A DNA stretch of 64,000 bases, from positions 1,022 through 65,021 of the forward strand of contig NW_025932901.1 in NCBI RefSeq assembly GCF_000764305.2. The letters run 5' to 3'. Position 1 is the first letter of the stretch, and each line of letters opens with the position of its first letter. The position numbers and the translations under genes were made by a program. The notes beneath the pieces were generated by a model. That model searched no databases, was not told the origin of the DNA, and saw only the letters and a program-made list of their open reading frames with translations. Origin of the DNA: Hyalella azteca (Eukaryota > Arthropoda > Malacostraca > Amphipoda > Hyalellidae). This document shows positions 45,235-60,125 of this stretch, one piece after another.

Positions 45235-45735
45235 CTCCTGTTGCCCTCAGATATGTTGTGAGGGATGTTTGCACTCCCGTTTCCCTCAGATATGTTGTGA
45301 GGGATGTTTGCTCTCCTGTTGCCCCCAGATATGTTGTGAGGGATGTTTGCTCTCCTGTTGCCCTCAGATATGTTGTGAGGGATGTTTGCTCTCTTGTTGC
45401 CCTCAGATATGCTGTAAGGGATGTTTGCGCTCCTGTTGCCCTCAGATATGTTGTGAGGGATGTTTGCTCTCCTGTTGCCCCCAGATATGTTGTGAGGGAT
45501 GTTTGCTCTCCTGTTGCCCTCAGATATGTTGTGAGGGATGTTTGCACTCCCGTTTCCCTCAGATATGTTGTGAGGGATGTTTGCTCGCCTGTTGCCCTCA
45601 GATATGTTGTGAGGGATGTTTGCTCTCTTGTTGCCCTCAGATATGCTGTAAGGGATGTTTGCTCTCCTGTTGCCCTCAGATATGTTGTGAGGGATGTTTG
45701 CTCTCCTGTTACCCTCAGCTTTGTTGTGAGGGTCA
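45235..45735. repeat. 39-bp minisatellite, about 13 copies, with higher-order pattern
   Basis: Units contain CAGATATGTTGTGAGGGATG. Variant units (CCCGTTTCCC, TTGCCCCCAG, TATGCTGTAAG) recur in a similar order, which suggests blocks of several units were duplicated together. All three plus frames stay open because the unit is 13 codons long; none is a convincing gene. Confidence 0.9.
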
Positions 45736-45739
45736 TCCG

Positions 45740-48264
45740 TTCTGTTGTTGCAGCAGCTCACTGATGCTTCTGCTGCGGTCCATACAAATAATTTTGGGTA
45801 TATGTAAATTAGGACTAAAGCATCAGCATTATTTTTACCACTCACATAAACTTCTACCGTTTACTATTGATTGTGTGCCAGGAATAATTAAATTATTACC
45901 CTAGTACGTGCCCTTTCTACATTAGTCTTTAGCACAATTTTCATTATGTATTTGAATAACTATCATCGGTGGATTTTTTATTGAACTCTGCTAGAAGTCG
46001 TCATTGAATGACACGCCTTAATTCATGGCTGACTGTTATTTGACTTTATTAGCTAGTGATTCATGAGGTCCACGTAAAAATTGGATTAAGTTTGTAACGC
46101 CGTGTACCCTATGCTGTGGAAATCAATGAAGATATTTTTGGTAAAGTTGAAAATTTATCTTCAGAAGTTGGTTACGGTATTTACCCAAAACTTTAGAATT
46201 TGCTTAATATGATACAAATTTTCTCGCACACACATAAGGATTCACTTCAACACTGCTTATATGCATTTGAGAGCGTAATAAAGCCTGTATTGCAACGACG
46301 TAAACAAATTGAACGTACAGGATGAACATTCAATGCAAATTGAATGCATTTTTTCTCAACTTAGCATCAACGATCAAAAAACTTTGCGAATGGATATCAG
46401 TTTCTTATAAACAAATTAAAAGAATTTCAACTTGCTTGGTCTAATCTTAATGCTAGAGTATCTTTTATAGTGGATGTATTGTCGCTGAGCTATGCGTTGA
46501 TAAGAGATTGACGAGTAGATTTCACATCTACCAAACATTATCTATTTTTCAACATTTCCTGTCGAGAAATCTAGTGATCCTAAAGCCTCTACTTAGTTTA
46601 CCTTGGAAAATGTGTTGCTGGGGCAACTTATGTGATGAGATGGGCTTTTGTTGCTATAAGCTCTATTGTGTTCCATGAGGAAGTATTTTTAACGCTAAGA
46701 ACATTTATGGTCTACTTTTTAATTATTGAATAAAAATGTCTCCTATCATGCACCTGCGCATATTTGTTCAGATTTATCTTATTCTCTCACGTGTGTACTC
46801 CCTGTCTTTCAATATCCTCTATAACTTCTACACTCATATTTCGTTCAGCAGAGACAGAAACTACAACAGAAAATCAGCAGTAAATAAATGCATATTAATA
46901 AATTGTTACTTGGATACTTTTTTGGATTTCGGCATCAGGAAAACGTGAGTCTGAGCTCCTTTTGTCTGCACTCGCATTAAAAATCGGTCGTGTATAATTA
47001 GATATTTGCTAAAAAGTTTCCTTGACACCAGAAGTCAGTACGATTTTCCTCAATTCACTATTTAAAAAAAGACCTAAAACTACTATGGTATTAATATTAG
47101 TTTGCAAGACAAGCAATAAAATAGACACACATTGTTATTCTTCCTAGCATTGAATATTTATTCGACATTTTAAATACTAATCGTGTTTTTTTTTGCCGTA
47201 AATCCAGTTCAACCAGATTCTCAAGAAAACCTCACTGCGATGGAAGCGAAATTTTTAGGCATTGGAGCCGTCGGGAGGAGATTAAAAAGCAAGCTGTTTT
47301 TACATACATATTCATTATTCTTTTGGAGCATTATGTGCTCAAATAAAGTGATGTTCAATAATTGCGACAATAGATTTCTAATCATTGTTTCTTACTACAA
47401 CAGCAAAATATTCAACGGGAGGAAATAATTGTATTTTTTACAAAGTTTCACCAGAGCAGAATTCGGAAAATAATTCAATTGAGGATAAATAAGCAGCGTT
47501 AAGATATCAGTGCAAATTATATAAATACTAAGAAATTAAGTGTTTAGCGATAAATTATTGAAAGTTACTCAAAGTTAGAGATTTGGGAGAAATTAATTGA
47601 TATAGATTTAATTTATACGTGGCTTTACTTAACAAGCAAGCGTTCTTTTACGAGGTTAAAATATGTTATATTTAACTTTAAGAACGGAAACAGAGAGGAA
47701 AGTGTAAAAAATTTATAATAATAAAGAAAATTAATTTAGAGTCACACCAACATTGACGAATACGTAGCCACCATCAAATAGCCAATAAGATAATAATTAT
47801 TCAAACCTAATAGCTAGGAATAAACGTTTAATCGGACGCTTTGTGTCAACCATTAAAAATCTTGGTTTTCTCTAGCCCCAAGTTGTAATTTTTAAGAAGA
47901 AGAAAGCATTTTCATTACAATCACTTAATATTATTAAGAAATCTTCACTGACATTGCAGATTTCGAGGCGATGCAGCTCTCTAATGGACATACAGATTTC
48001 GATAAGCAATGTTCAGAAATTGGGAATGAGTTTTCCTACATAAATTGGAGATGCTATTTCTGGACTTCATGTAATTATCGTTCGTTAAGAGCGACGTATT
48101 GAAAATTTTGGTTTCACTTTTCTGTTTCGTGTATGAGAACATTCACGCGATGTGGAACAGCAAAACATGTTTCGAGAATAACCTGATATCTACATTTTTA
48201 TTCATGCCGCAATTCATTGTGTTTGAAGGTGGTGATATTAACTGATGATTTAAGTTTGTGACAC
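45740..48264. other. Intergenic DNA, no gene seen
   Basis: AT-rich with no recognised exon, RNA gene or transposon. Confidence 0.4.
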
Positions 48265-48425
48265 TACCTCATTCTGATTAAGTTGTTGGGAGTAACTGAA
48301 ACTGATTAAGTTGGCGACACTACTTGATACTGATTAAGTTGGTGACAGAGCCTGATACTGATTAAATTGATGACAGTAACTGATACTGATTAAGTTGGTG
48401 ATACTACCTAGTACCGTAAATTTGT
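48265..48425. repeat. About 30-bp degenerate repeat, 5 copies
   Basis: Units contain ACTGATTAAGTTGGTGACA with variable ends. Confidence 0.75.
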
Positions 48426-51400
48426 CCGAAACGTAAATGGGCAAATGTCAAAGTCCACCATTTCACAAATATTTGATTCAGTCCACCCCGAAACCCTTTT
48501 TCTCTGAGTTGAGAAGAAAATATTCCAAAACGATGGGTGATACAACATGTCGTCCGTCAGCGAGTCGTTTATCCAGCGTTCGTTGTGAAGAAACGAATGT
48601 GTGGATGAGCACCATCATTGCTGAACGGTTAATCCAGATTGAGATTCTGACTCTACGAACATATTTACATGCCGCCGCAATGACCACGAACACCGAACGC
48701 GTTCGATATCAATATTCGATTAGAGGAACTAGAACGCACAAATTTGATTAAATTATTCGGTTTATTTCAGGAAAATAATATAAGGGTTTTCTCGAAAGCA
48801 TGCATGTATTTTTTGTTTTCAATTTAATTATGATGCTCTTAGAATAAATTCAATTTTCCGTGATAGAATTTTGCAGCGAATTTTGGTGAAGAACTCTCTG
48901 ACACGCACATCGACTGGGTTTATTTAAACATAAACAATTTACTTTGAAAGTTTAATTCCTATACTATAAACACGGGCTTGATTTGCCATCACTCAGCTGA
49001 AAGTTTCGAATTTTTAAGAAATGCTAAGAACTTTCATATACATAATGGAGTACCAAATCGCTGTTCTCCTGACACAAGCTTCACTTTAAATCAGGACTCC
49101 GGAGAGCGTTGTTGTGTATACCATCTATCAATGTGAGAATTTTCCATTTATCCAAGAAAATAGTTGTTTACTTAAAATATAACTAAATTATAGTAAAATC
49201 TGACAGTTTCTAGACTGGCGAAAAAGAAGCGGTAGAAAAACTTAGTTTTTAAGAAGGTTGGAAGGTGAAATTCTATTGCCTCAATCATATGTAAAACAAG
49301 CATTACAACTATGCATAAATCTACGGTATTTTAGGCCTTCATTCGCACCTCCTCAACAGAAGGGATCATCCGATAAATTGCATGAAGTTCTTGAGATTTG
49401 TACGACTGGGGCGAGCGAACGACACGCCTCGCACATCTCGATGATTGCAGCGGCCTCGCGAGACGCGATCGCGGCGCTCACTTAAGGTATTAAATGTTCA
49501 TCACCTTCACAACGTCGGGGACGAAACACGTGGCAATATCATGACCTCCACCTACCTTGAAATGAGAACATCAATTGAAAGTAGTTGTTTAGCGCCTTGC
49601 AAGTCTAATCAACCAAAAATGTCTAATCAACCAATTTAATTTTAATCAAATTGAAACTTGTGAAGAATGCAGATCTATCACATAAATAATGCAGTTAGCC
49701 TCGTTTTCAACGATTGAAATGCAACCTCAGGACCCATTTCCTCCAACGCTTCCCTCCTTATCCTCCGTAATCATAAACATAAATGACAATTGCTACCCAA
49801 CCTCACCCTAACATTTACTCACTGCATCAGGTGCTAAACTACCTCAACACAATTTACAGAATAAAATTAATGTTTTACAAAATAAAGTATATGATTTCAC
49901 AATTTACTCATAAAATTTATTGTCTAAAAACATATTTTGAAATTTGTTCGCAAGACTGGAAGAGTAAAACCAGCAATTAAATTATAACGACAACGATTAT
50001 TACAACAAGGTCAACGCAGATTAAAATTTTGGCGGTCTCGGAGGCCGGCTAGCCCCCCGCTTCTCAGCGCTCTGATCGCAGCCGTTACTGCGCTGGTATA
50101 ACGAGCGCCTTGAGGCAGATTACTGCGAATTCTTGCCATTTGTACAGGCCATATGAACTGTGAGATTTGCAAGGAATTCTATTTAAAATAGTATGGTAGA
50201 TTAACTTGTTTGTTATTGGAACAACAACACGATCAAGAGACTTATTCAGAGAGACAAGTTTGGCCATGATTAATAAGATCAATCTATGGTAGTTTGCAAC
50301 ACTTCCAGACAATATCAATGTGGTTTTGAGGTATTGATTACATTGGTGAAATATTTAGTTTGATTCGGCTGTGGCAGTTATTTACGACAAGTTTAAACAT
50401 TGAACTGGACGAAGAGTCGCGTTTGAGAATGTTTGACGTGATATTTAAATAGTGAGTGATATATAATAGTGAGTGACATACAATATCCGAATCGTCATAA
50501 TGGAATCAAGAACAGCTGATGAAAAATATTTTTGAGTTTGTTTTGTTAAAATTCTATTGAAATTTAAACTTCTGGCAAAGAGATGTTCAATAGAAAGGAA
50601 ATTTAAAATTGAAAATTCCGTAAGCTTATTGAAAAAATTACGAAATTATACACCCCAGGCAGTCCGTGTAAGTATGCTGAGCAACATTATTTAGCTTAAC
50701 TTAACAATATTTAACTGTCAAGTCACATAAATACTTATTTAAGTCTATGGGAAATGTTACTCGCATTTACATTACACGTTTTTTTGTTTTTTTTACACAA
50801 TTTCACAAACAATCACTGTTTAGCTCAAATTCTTGAAATTTAAATATATATTTGGTAAAAATTTGTGTGAAGCATGTTTTAGCATAATTTAATTTAGCAA
50901 ATATTTTGACATGTTAGGAAATTTAATTCCTGAATTTAAATCTTGTGAATTTATTTATTTAGGCCTAAACTTATATATTTTAAATAAAGATAATTATACG
51001 CATTCGTACCTGAAGTTGATGAAGCAGTAAACAACAAAGTTTTTCTAAATTCCAGCTATAGGGCAAATTTCTAGCTACAATGCAATCATCAATTATTTAA
51101 CACAATTATAAAGGCATAGTTTGTTTTAAGCTTCTATATAGTATACGGACAGATGATATAGTGCACAACATAGGACGATTTAAATTTAAGAAAAAAAATA
51201 TAAAATTGGGTTTAATAATCAGCTTCAGACGTTGGTATGGAAATTCAGTTTGAATAAACTGATGAAGTGATACGAGTGACACGGCCAAAGTTTATTAGCG
51301 ATAAGAAAGCTGTTATTTGTGCCGAATTGTCTTGTACTCAGAATTTGCTAGATTTTATTTTTAGCGTTATCGCAATAATATAATTTACGGCACAATTTAC

Positions 51401-51461
51401 GTCTAAACCATGGAACATGAAAATATTGCATAAATTGATGCCTTCAAATATAACTGCAAGC
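48426..51461. other. Intergenic DNA, no gene supported
   Basis: Open frames on both strands at 48437-48751 overlap each other and match no family I know. A small GC-rich patch at 50030-50110 has no exon signals. Confidence 0.35.
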
Positions 51462-51645
51462 AAATCAAGCAAACGGTTAGTAAATCAAGCAAACGGCCAG
51501 CTAGAAATCAAGCAAACGGCCAGTAAATCAAGCAACCGCGGTTAGTAAATCAAGTAAACGGCCTGTAAATCAAGCAAACGGCCAGTAAATCAAGCAACCG
51601 CGGTTAGTAAATCAAGTAAACGGCCTGTAAATCAAGCATTAATGC
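51462..51645. repeat. About 20-bp minisatellite, 8-9 copies
   Basis: Units of AAATCAAGCAAACGGCCAGT with variants (CCGCGGTTAGT, GCCTGT); the pair of 20- and 24-bp variants is itself repeated once. Confidence 0.85.
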
Positions 51646-54600
51646 AAGCAAATAGATCATAATTATAAGAATATCAAACATTACTTCAAATAATCGAATA
51701 AAACTTGTAAAATCAAGCATAGCTAAAAGAAAATCAAGCCTCACTGCATTCAAATCTGCATAGCTATAGGCAAATCAACAAAAAATCTCTTTAAGATTAA
51801 GAAATCTTTCAAGTTTCAGAGGAGGAGAATGAGTGGTGGAAGATCCTACCAAAAACTTTCTTCTTAGATTGACAGTAAATTTATTATATGAACTGGTCCT
51901 GATGATACCTATAAACTTGTACTAACATTTGAGTTAGGATCTATATTTTATTAACATAAGGGAAAGCGGTGTAAAATTATCCAGACAAGTAAATATGTCA
52001 GGTAATAATTACATGTCAACAGCTTGTTGCTGGAATGAGCATTAAGTATTTTTCGTTACAGTTAATTATTGGGCGTTTATATGCGTAAAGAATTTATCAG
52101 ATATTCATGCTTCCTGCAGATAGCGAACTTTTCCCTCCAAATTTCATAATCATTTTTGAGCTCATCGTAAGACGCTAGATGATATAACGATAAAATGGTC
52201 TCTATATTTATGTTCGATTCCATACTACAGAATATTGTCGTTAGCTCCGTTATTAACAGAAAGAAATATGCGACTGAAACGTGTCGATAAAATGTATAAT
52301 GAGAATTAACGAAGAATATTATGATTTATTTACTAACTTTTTGCTAGCACTTTGAATAAATGAATATTAATATTTACTGTCAGATTCAAGTTTGTTCTCG
52401 AGTCTACTCAGTGCAGAAATTCTAATGAAGCGACTGGAGGCAGAACTTGTGCGCCACAACAAGAACTCGATATCAAGTTGGGCTCCTCTGTCGGCTCTTG
52501 AGTCTGACTTTGCACAAGAAACTCTCATGTAATAGCTTCCCTTAACTTGTTTGACTTTTCTCGGCAAATTCTAGTATAATATTCAGTTCTGCCAAATTCC
52601 TCGACTGAAACTTTTATCATTCCAACCATGCGTAGAATAATAATATTTTGCGTATGGTGCACGTATACACGTCGAAAAAATGACTGCATTCAACCGCATC
52701 CTGCAGTGCGCAACAGAACAACATTCGTGTGAAATTGAGGAAATGGTAGTGTATTTCAAATCCCAAGACAATTTTCTGAAAGACAGTTCAATAATTCAAT
52801 TATTTGTACATAATCGTTTGGTAGCTCCTCAATATTTTATGTGCGCTTGAAATAAAAATATAATAGTGGTGGTGAATTTAATTATGTAATTTCGAACAGA
52901 AAAACTGCCTAGGTTATCCCTAAAAAATATTGCGAATGCTTATATTTCTATAACAGCATTTCCCAGTAACAGCAACCTTACTAATTGTTGTGAATTGATC
53001 AAAAATCTTGGCAACCGCCACCGCTAATATGGCCACCGCTTGACTCTGAATTGAGAGTAAAACTTTATTATAGGGCGTAATAATATGTTTAGTAACGAGA
53101 ATAACAGCGCCCAAATACCACCTTCAGCACTTGCGCTCGGATGCATGAATATATAATTATGATATTTAAATCTAAAAATGAAATTCTGATTATTATCACA
53201 GTCCGATTGAGGATAAAGAAATGATAGAAAACAAAATACGGCAGACTTACTAGTCTTCAACTCTTGACGAGATCATCGCGGCTGTCGAGATGAGAAGCGC
53301 AAGGTTATTAATCTAAATATTCCCGCTAATACTTGTTGCTATTGCTGCTATCAGAGGGGCAGCGTGACCTCGTTTGCTTCATGGGAAGCAATCCTACAGA
53401 GAACTCTGCTGGGGATATATTTATTATGGTGGCTAATGGTGGGATCTGTTCTTCCTAATATTCTATTTAAAAAAAATAATTAAATAAAATAAATTAAAAA
53501 ATAAATAAATTCAACAGAGTTACAATATAGAAAGTAATTATTTAGCTAGAAAATTACAAGTAAAATTAAAAATAACATAATTTTGTTATCTAACAGGTCA
53601 TTTAAATTATTATTTCAAATGAATTAAGATATCATAAAAATTTAGGTGCTTTTATACGTTATAGGCCTATGGCAAAACAAGGAATGCCATTGCTCCAAAA
53701 CCGTTCACGTGGTGGCATCAGAGCTTTCAAGGCCTGGCTTGAAATTCTCCAAAAATTTGCTGCGATTGTGATTGAATCCAACATATTCATAATATAATGA
53801 AATAACAGAGGGCTAAATTAAAACTAAACACATTGGCAGATAAGTGACGAAAGGGTACTTACCAAACAGATTATTACTATTATTATTATTTGGATTATTT
53901 TGATTACTTTATTAACACGTCTTTTAGATAAAGATATTCTGGTTGAAAAATTATGCTCCGTTGAAACGTTGGAAACTTCCCGATGCGTTTATTATTTACT
54001 TTTTAAGGTTCGAGAAGATTAGCGATTTTATTGCTGCCTCATATGTATGAGGTGATTATTCACATATGAATATACCAGAACTTGATAATGTTACAGTGAT
54101 TTAAGCGCCACTGCAAAGAAGCGTGCTATAATTTTTGAAAGTGCAAATTCAAGCTGGTCGCGAATATTGCAGAATGCCTCATCCACGCAGACGCCCGGCA
54201 CAAATTTAAACCGTCCCGTGAGAGATCGAAGCGGAGCTGAGCGGAGCACTGAGCTTTTTTCATGTGGAGGAACGAAATTAGTAACTAAAATCATTTGGAA
54301 ATGAGCCCGTTCATAATCTGAATTTCTGTATTCGCAGTTATTAATAATAAATAAAATTCTGTCATATTTAACTTATTACGAATATAGATTTCCAGAGGTC
54401 GATCATGCAACATTATTCTTGATTCTGTATTGTGGAATGAATTTTAAATGAGTCAACAAATGTGTGTGGTGATGATGGTTGGTGACAGGGATGCCATGAT
54501 GGAGCTTTGGAGCGTGGTGTAAATTGACAATACTGCTAAATTTTTGTATTTAGTTTTGCCAAACGCTGAACATCGGTATTTTTAAAACTGTGTGATATAT

Positions 54601-57600
54601 TGCATTGAATGAAGCAAGGAAGACGTAAGCTACGAATTTAGAAAACTTATTATACACTGAATGAAGAATTTCGTCCATCTTCTGTAAACAATTTCCAGCA
54701 CCTTAAATCATCATTTATTTAATAAATAACTAAAGCATGAACTACAAATTGCAACGCAGGCGGCCTTCATTGATGATTAATTGCCAGGGATGACACAGCA
54801 TGGGATATCTGCTCAGCATTGCTTATTTTATTTATATCTGTGGGTTATTTAAGGTAATTTTGGCATGCTGAATCTGCCGATGGCATAGATCAGTTTCCTA
54901 TAACCTTCATTTACACGAGCTACCAAAATCAATATCAGTTCTCAAATTATTATTAATTTTAGCGTTGCCTATATTTAAATGCGCTTACTCCAAAATAAGT
55001 TTTTAATTAACAATGATTAAACGCTTACTTAGTAAGTAAGTAATGATTAAAAGGGATTAAAAGGGAAGTAACTGGGAGCATACACTTTCTCGTCGTTAGT
55101 AGCTTATAATGAGGTCTTCAATCTGTCTAAAACATTTCATTTTGAGCAGCACATCCAGACTGTATGCAAGTCTAATTTCTAGTTCTAAATCTGTGGTTTA
55201 TCCTTTGTTTTTAACTCTAAACTTATTTATTGAGGGCAGAAAATTTACTTATTTGAAGTTATTTATATACATAAACCGAGTGTATTCAGAACTTCATGTG
55301 TTGGCTTACAGAATTTTTCAATGTAAATAAATAATTTCTCAACTCAGTAGTGTGTGTTGTAGGCCGTTGTTAAATTTACCATCACACTTAATTCTGCCAC
55401 TGATGTAACAAATTTTGTGTCAATATAAGGTAAACAAAGACTTTCTTGATAAAGTATGTAAAGAATTTTACTGAACATACTTCTCCCGTATACATAAGGT
55501 TGGGACCTTTTAGGTAGGACCAGAGTTAATGAGCTCAGACAAAATTCATTTTGAACCAAACTTGACCGAGATTGTTTAGCAATTTGGTGTGTTATCATTT
55601 ACTATTGTTATGATCCTTTTATTGCTTGTTACCTTAGCTATTTTCTCTATATTGTTTATAATCTCAAATAACCTCAATGTGATATACCAAACAGGAAGTG
55701 TACCGCAAATATCTTGGTCTATATCTGAGAAAACTCCTGAGAAACACAAGGAGTGCTGGTCAGATGACGTTATTTGAGGAGCACTTAGCAGGAAGTAAAC
55801 ATGAAGGGTAAAGGAAAATATTACACAAAACCTGTGACAAATTACTCAACTCTTCTGTAAGCGGCGGCTGCTAGCGCGGTAAAGGTTACTACGAATGCTA
55901 CAATTTTAAGCTAAAGGCTGTCGTGAACGATTCAATGACGCAAAAACATTTTGAATAGGAAAAGCATATTTCTCTCGGCATATTCATCATAGCTAGATTA
56001 GTTTTCAACCACTGATATTTATTAAAAGTTTACTAAAATTTATTGATCATACTAATTGAAGCAAAGATGAATTTCAGGTGGTGCAAAATTCAATGGTAGA
56101 ACTTGAAGATGACGAAATAATGCGGATTCACTCTCCAGGGGTGCTCTTTAATTAATATTTTTCTTCTTGAAGAATATTTATTATTCAAACAGGCCAAATT
56201 AGAACTACTGATAGAAAAATAAAAAAGCAGGTTAGATAAATCATTGTTTGTAATCATAATCATAAATCACTGTGGGGAGAATTTACATGTAGAGTATGAG
56301 AGAGTTTTCACGCGGGTAAATTTTCGTGCATTGCATTGCTTCGATATAATTCTATGTCTTCATGAAAGTTATTCTATAAAACTTACGATCGCATATGTGG
56401 CAAAAGTGTTATCGGGATAATGAACCGATTTTATTACAATTGAATTTATATTGCTTGTAGGACTGAACTGAAGTGTCACAAGGAAACGAAGGCGTTTGTC
56501 TTATAGCGTCTTGTAAAGTTAATGCCTTGCCGAGTGAACTCGTGGAGGATGATCTGCCATTCTCTTTATCGACAGGGATTTTTGAAGCCACTGAAGCGAT
56601 GGCACTTCGCTTGGGCACTGACGTCGACTGAGATCTCGCGCCCGATCACAATTTGAATGCTGGCAATGAATAGAAGAGGCAAGTATCGGTGGTTATAATT
56701 TTACTTCGGAAACGCAATATTGTAGATTTCCGGAGTCATTTTTTTGTATTCTAAATTTCGTTTCGGAGGTGGTGCATCAATCGAGAATTTGAAACTGTTT
56801 GAAAGAGGCTTTGAAAGTATGAGAGGACACAAATTAAATTTGCCTATGCTATTCAGAAATTTATTTGCTCAAGTTTCATGAATAAGTAATTACAGCTCAC
56901 AATTTTAAGCACAATTTAATATATTTAGAGACCACAGTTTATAGGCACTTTTTTCAAATTATTCAGAAATGAACTGAATAAAAGTTGAATGAGCTCTAAC
57001 ATTCAACTTTGCAGGTCAGTTTACCTCCCACTCATATATACGAGCTCTGTAGACAGTGGTTCAATGAACTTAATTTAATTGAGCTTTATTTCGCTGTGAT
57101 TAACTCATGAATCACAGTGGGATTCCGTGCTTCAAATTTATTGAACCTTGGAATTATTTTGGACGATGCTGGGCAAAGCTTTCACCCTGAAGTTATAAGG
57201 ACGTTCCGCTTCCAAGGTCCTGCGGGATAACTACGTAACTCAGCTCTCTGTTGGGTCAGCTGATGCACGTTGCTGTTGTTTGCTGTTTGCTGGAGGTAGT
57301 GGGACAGAGAGGCAGTCGGGGAAATGTGCTCATAAACGCGTACTGTGATGAGGGAATTTAAATGTACAAATGAGGGAATTTGGAAAAGTAAAAATTTCGG
57401 TTAGTCGTCGATTACCCAACCCCATGCGCTGCTGCCATGAAACTGTAATCGTCAATCGAACTCGAGTGATGGCGTGAGTCGTAGCAAATCTCTAATTTAT
57501 TGTTCAAGTATACAGCATATTTTTCATTAATATCAAGTATTGTAACATGTCATCATTCATGCTGCATATAAAATAGATGATGCATATCTAATAAAACATA

Positions 57601-59984
57601 TGCTGCATATCGAAATGCTGAATATTTATTAAGACATATCATCATTCATGCTGCATATCTAATTATATTTTCTGAACTCTGAGAATTTAACTAATTCACC
57701 TCACCTAAAGTTTGATGTCGAGTGTATAGATCTGATGATTATAGCATCGCGATTGGAAGAAAGAAATTTAATGTTCCAAGATGGCGCCTTAATTTCACTG
57801 TATATTTTTTGTATAATATAGAAATTATGCCACATCCTAGTGTCTTGTATCACAATGGAAGCGTTACTCCAGTGAAGCCGTAACTCGGAATCTGGGTTCC
57901 TACTTTATCCGAATGGAGTTTTGTCACGCTTAAAAGTAACTCACTACCTCACTATAAGTGTGCGAATTTGCATAACATTGCAAAGTTTTTACTTGTTGGT
58001 AAATCTTTATACAATCGTAATATTTAATAGGAACGGTCACACGAATCCTGATCCCGGAACTTGGCTGTGCGCCGGTAAGAACAATCTGACGTAATATTAG
58101 TCTATAGCCTGCTCGGCAAGGCTGAAAAATGTTCCAGGAACGAGAATAATGCTTTCGCGGAACGCTCGGGCAGCGCACGTCATTTGATACTGACGTGTTG
58201 AGTAGTCACTTAAGGCCATTATAATCTAGAGCCTCTGTGGCGACTCCAACGGTAAAACGAGGTTAGCATAAGCAGCTTAGTATTTAAGCTCGTCTCATTT
58301 CGAAAATAACTGTGTTACTGGTTAACGATGGAGGTCATGGATACAAAAATATGGAGTAACGCTGTGGTTTAAGGTAAAAATGCCTAGTTTCATGTGTCCA
58401 AGTTGTACCGCGTTGGGAAAGTAAAACCACGCTATCAGCAAGAAAATTTGAAGGCGCAAAATTGCTTGAGGTAGAGAGTGAGAGAGACATTTTATAACTG
58501 AGAATGAAAAAGTTTGTGATAGACTCTTGTCCGTCATATCAATAACAAACTTTGATTCACACGAAAAATCTGGTGACTGCCATGAAAATATCGGATTAGG
58601 TCATCATCATAATAATGTATGGATCAAGAATTACCGTTATTAACTACATTAATCACATATATTTCCGAAAAAGTCACAAAATAATTATTTTGAAATTCAA
58701 CGTCAAATTATACAGGTTACAACGATATGATTGTCTTAGAATCGTCACGAGTGCCAACATTTGTCGACTCGAGCAAATTAGTCAGAGAAACTCTTTATTG
58801 CATAATAATAAAATAATGTATTGCATTGCATGATATATTGCATAATAAGTGACGCGACAGGAATAACAACTCGAGGTAAACAGCTCCTGGCTAATGGAAG
58901 ATTGCATGCTAGAGTCCTAGCTTCGAAGGCTCTAATTTCTCAGCGGGAGAAAAATACCGTTTGAAAATTTCTAAAGAATATGTCGTTTGGACTGACATGC
59001 AATACAGTCAAAGCAATTTACTAATAAACATATGTTCAAATTGTCGGGTTCTGCATAAAATATTTTTATAATATATTTAGCTTGACCTATTGTATCTAAA
59101 TAATTTTAATAAAAATTAATGCAATATTTTGCGTCAGTTGTCAAAACCTTATTTCCCCGTCCTTTGAATTTTTAGGCAAACTAGTAAATGAAATATTTGT
59201 CATGCAGTATAAACTTTTATATTGATACATAAGGACCACATCTTCAGTTAAAGTCAACTCTCAGTCATAACTCATTTATTACTTTCAAAATTAAAATATT
59301 TTCAGTGTCTAGGTTGTTTCCAAGCCGCATTGCATGGCTGCTACATAAGTTGCTAGCCTACCAACATACTTACATATTTTCCCAAAGTCTAAAAATGTGT
59401 GGAATGGCTTTGCATTCTATGTTCAACTCCGTAATTTCGGGTGACGAAATTCAGCATTAAGATCCGTTATGTTTTTCATCCTATATTCCGTTTGTTAATA
59501 AATTTCTTCAATTTAAAATGAGCTACAAATTTTTTCTCGCAAAAAAACTTTGAAAATGGTTAAAAATAACTGATAATGAGCATATCATAAAGTATGACTG
59601 CACGTGTCAACTAAAATTAGCCCAAAATTTCCTCAATTGCGAATTTTTAATGTCTGTTTTTCAATTTGGGACGGCACTAGATGGTTTAAGCAAAACGCTG
59701 CTTTGAATGCCAAATTGGACCGAATATTACAGCTTTTTTTGTTAGGAGGAATTAGCTTTCTTTGATCTGAAGAGTTAGTTGATGTACGGATAGTTTGTTC
59801 CTAATTTGCCTGCTTAAACTTAAAATTGGGATATTTTGACTGGCATTGGCTGATCGTCGATCATATTGATAGAAATAATATGCATTGCGAATGGAACAAG
59901 CAAATTTTTAATGCAATTTGTTAACCGGACCAATGAAATGGCTGATGACTTGCTATACTTGCGTCCGTGAAATCAACAGTTGGA
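51646..59984. other. Long AT-rich intergenic stretch, no gene seen
   Basis: Eight kilobases with only short open frames on either strand and no recognised domain, tRNA or transposon. A weak repeat of ATTCATGCTGCATATCTAAT lies at 57545-57665. Confidence 0.4.
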
Positions 59985-60125
59985 ATTGTTCTCAGTGGTA
60001 ACAGTTGGAATTTAACTGCTGGAATTTAACAGTTGGAATATAACACTTGAAATTTGACAAATGGAATTTAAAAGTTGGAATTCAACAGCTGGAATTTCAC
60101 AGCTGGAATTTAACAGTTAGAGTTG
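59985..60125. repeat. 15-bp degenerate minisatellite, about 9 copies
   Basis: Units of AACAGTTGGAATTT or AACAGCTGGAATTT. Confidence 0.85.

Noticed and set aside
44838..45904. Several 240-340-codon open frames on both strands
   Set aside because: They run through minisatellites and an N gap in all frames, and no family motif is present.
48437..48751. Overlapping 104-codon (plus) and 71-codon (minus) open frames
   Set aside because: They overlap each other, neither has a recognisable domain or splice context, and at this length such frames occur by chance.
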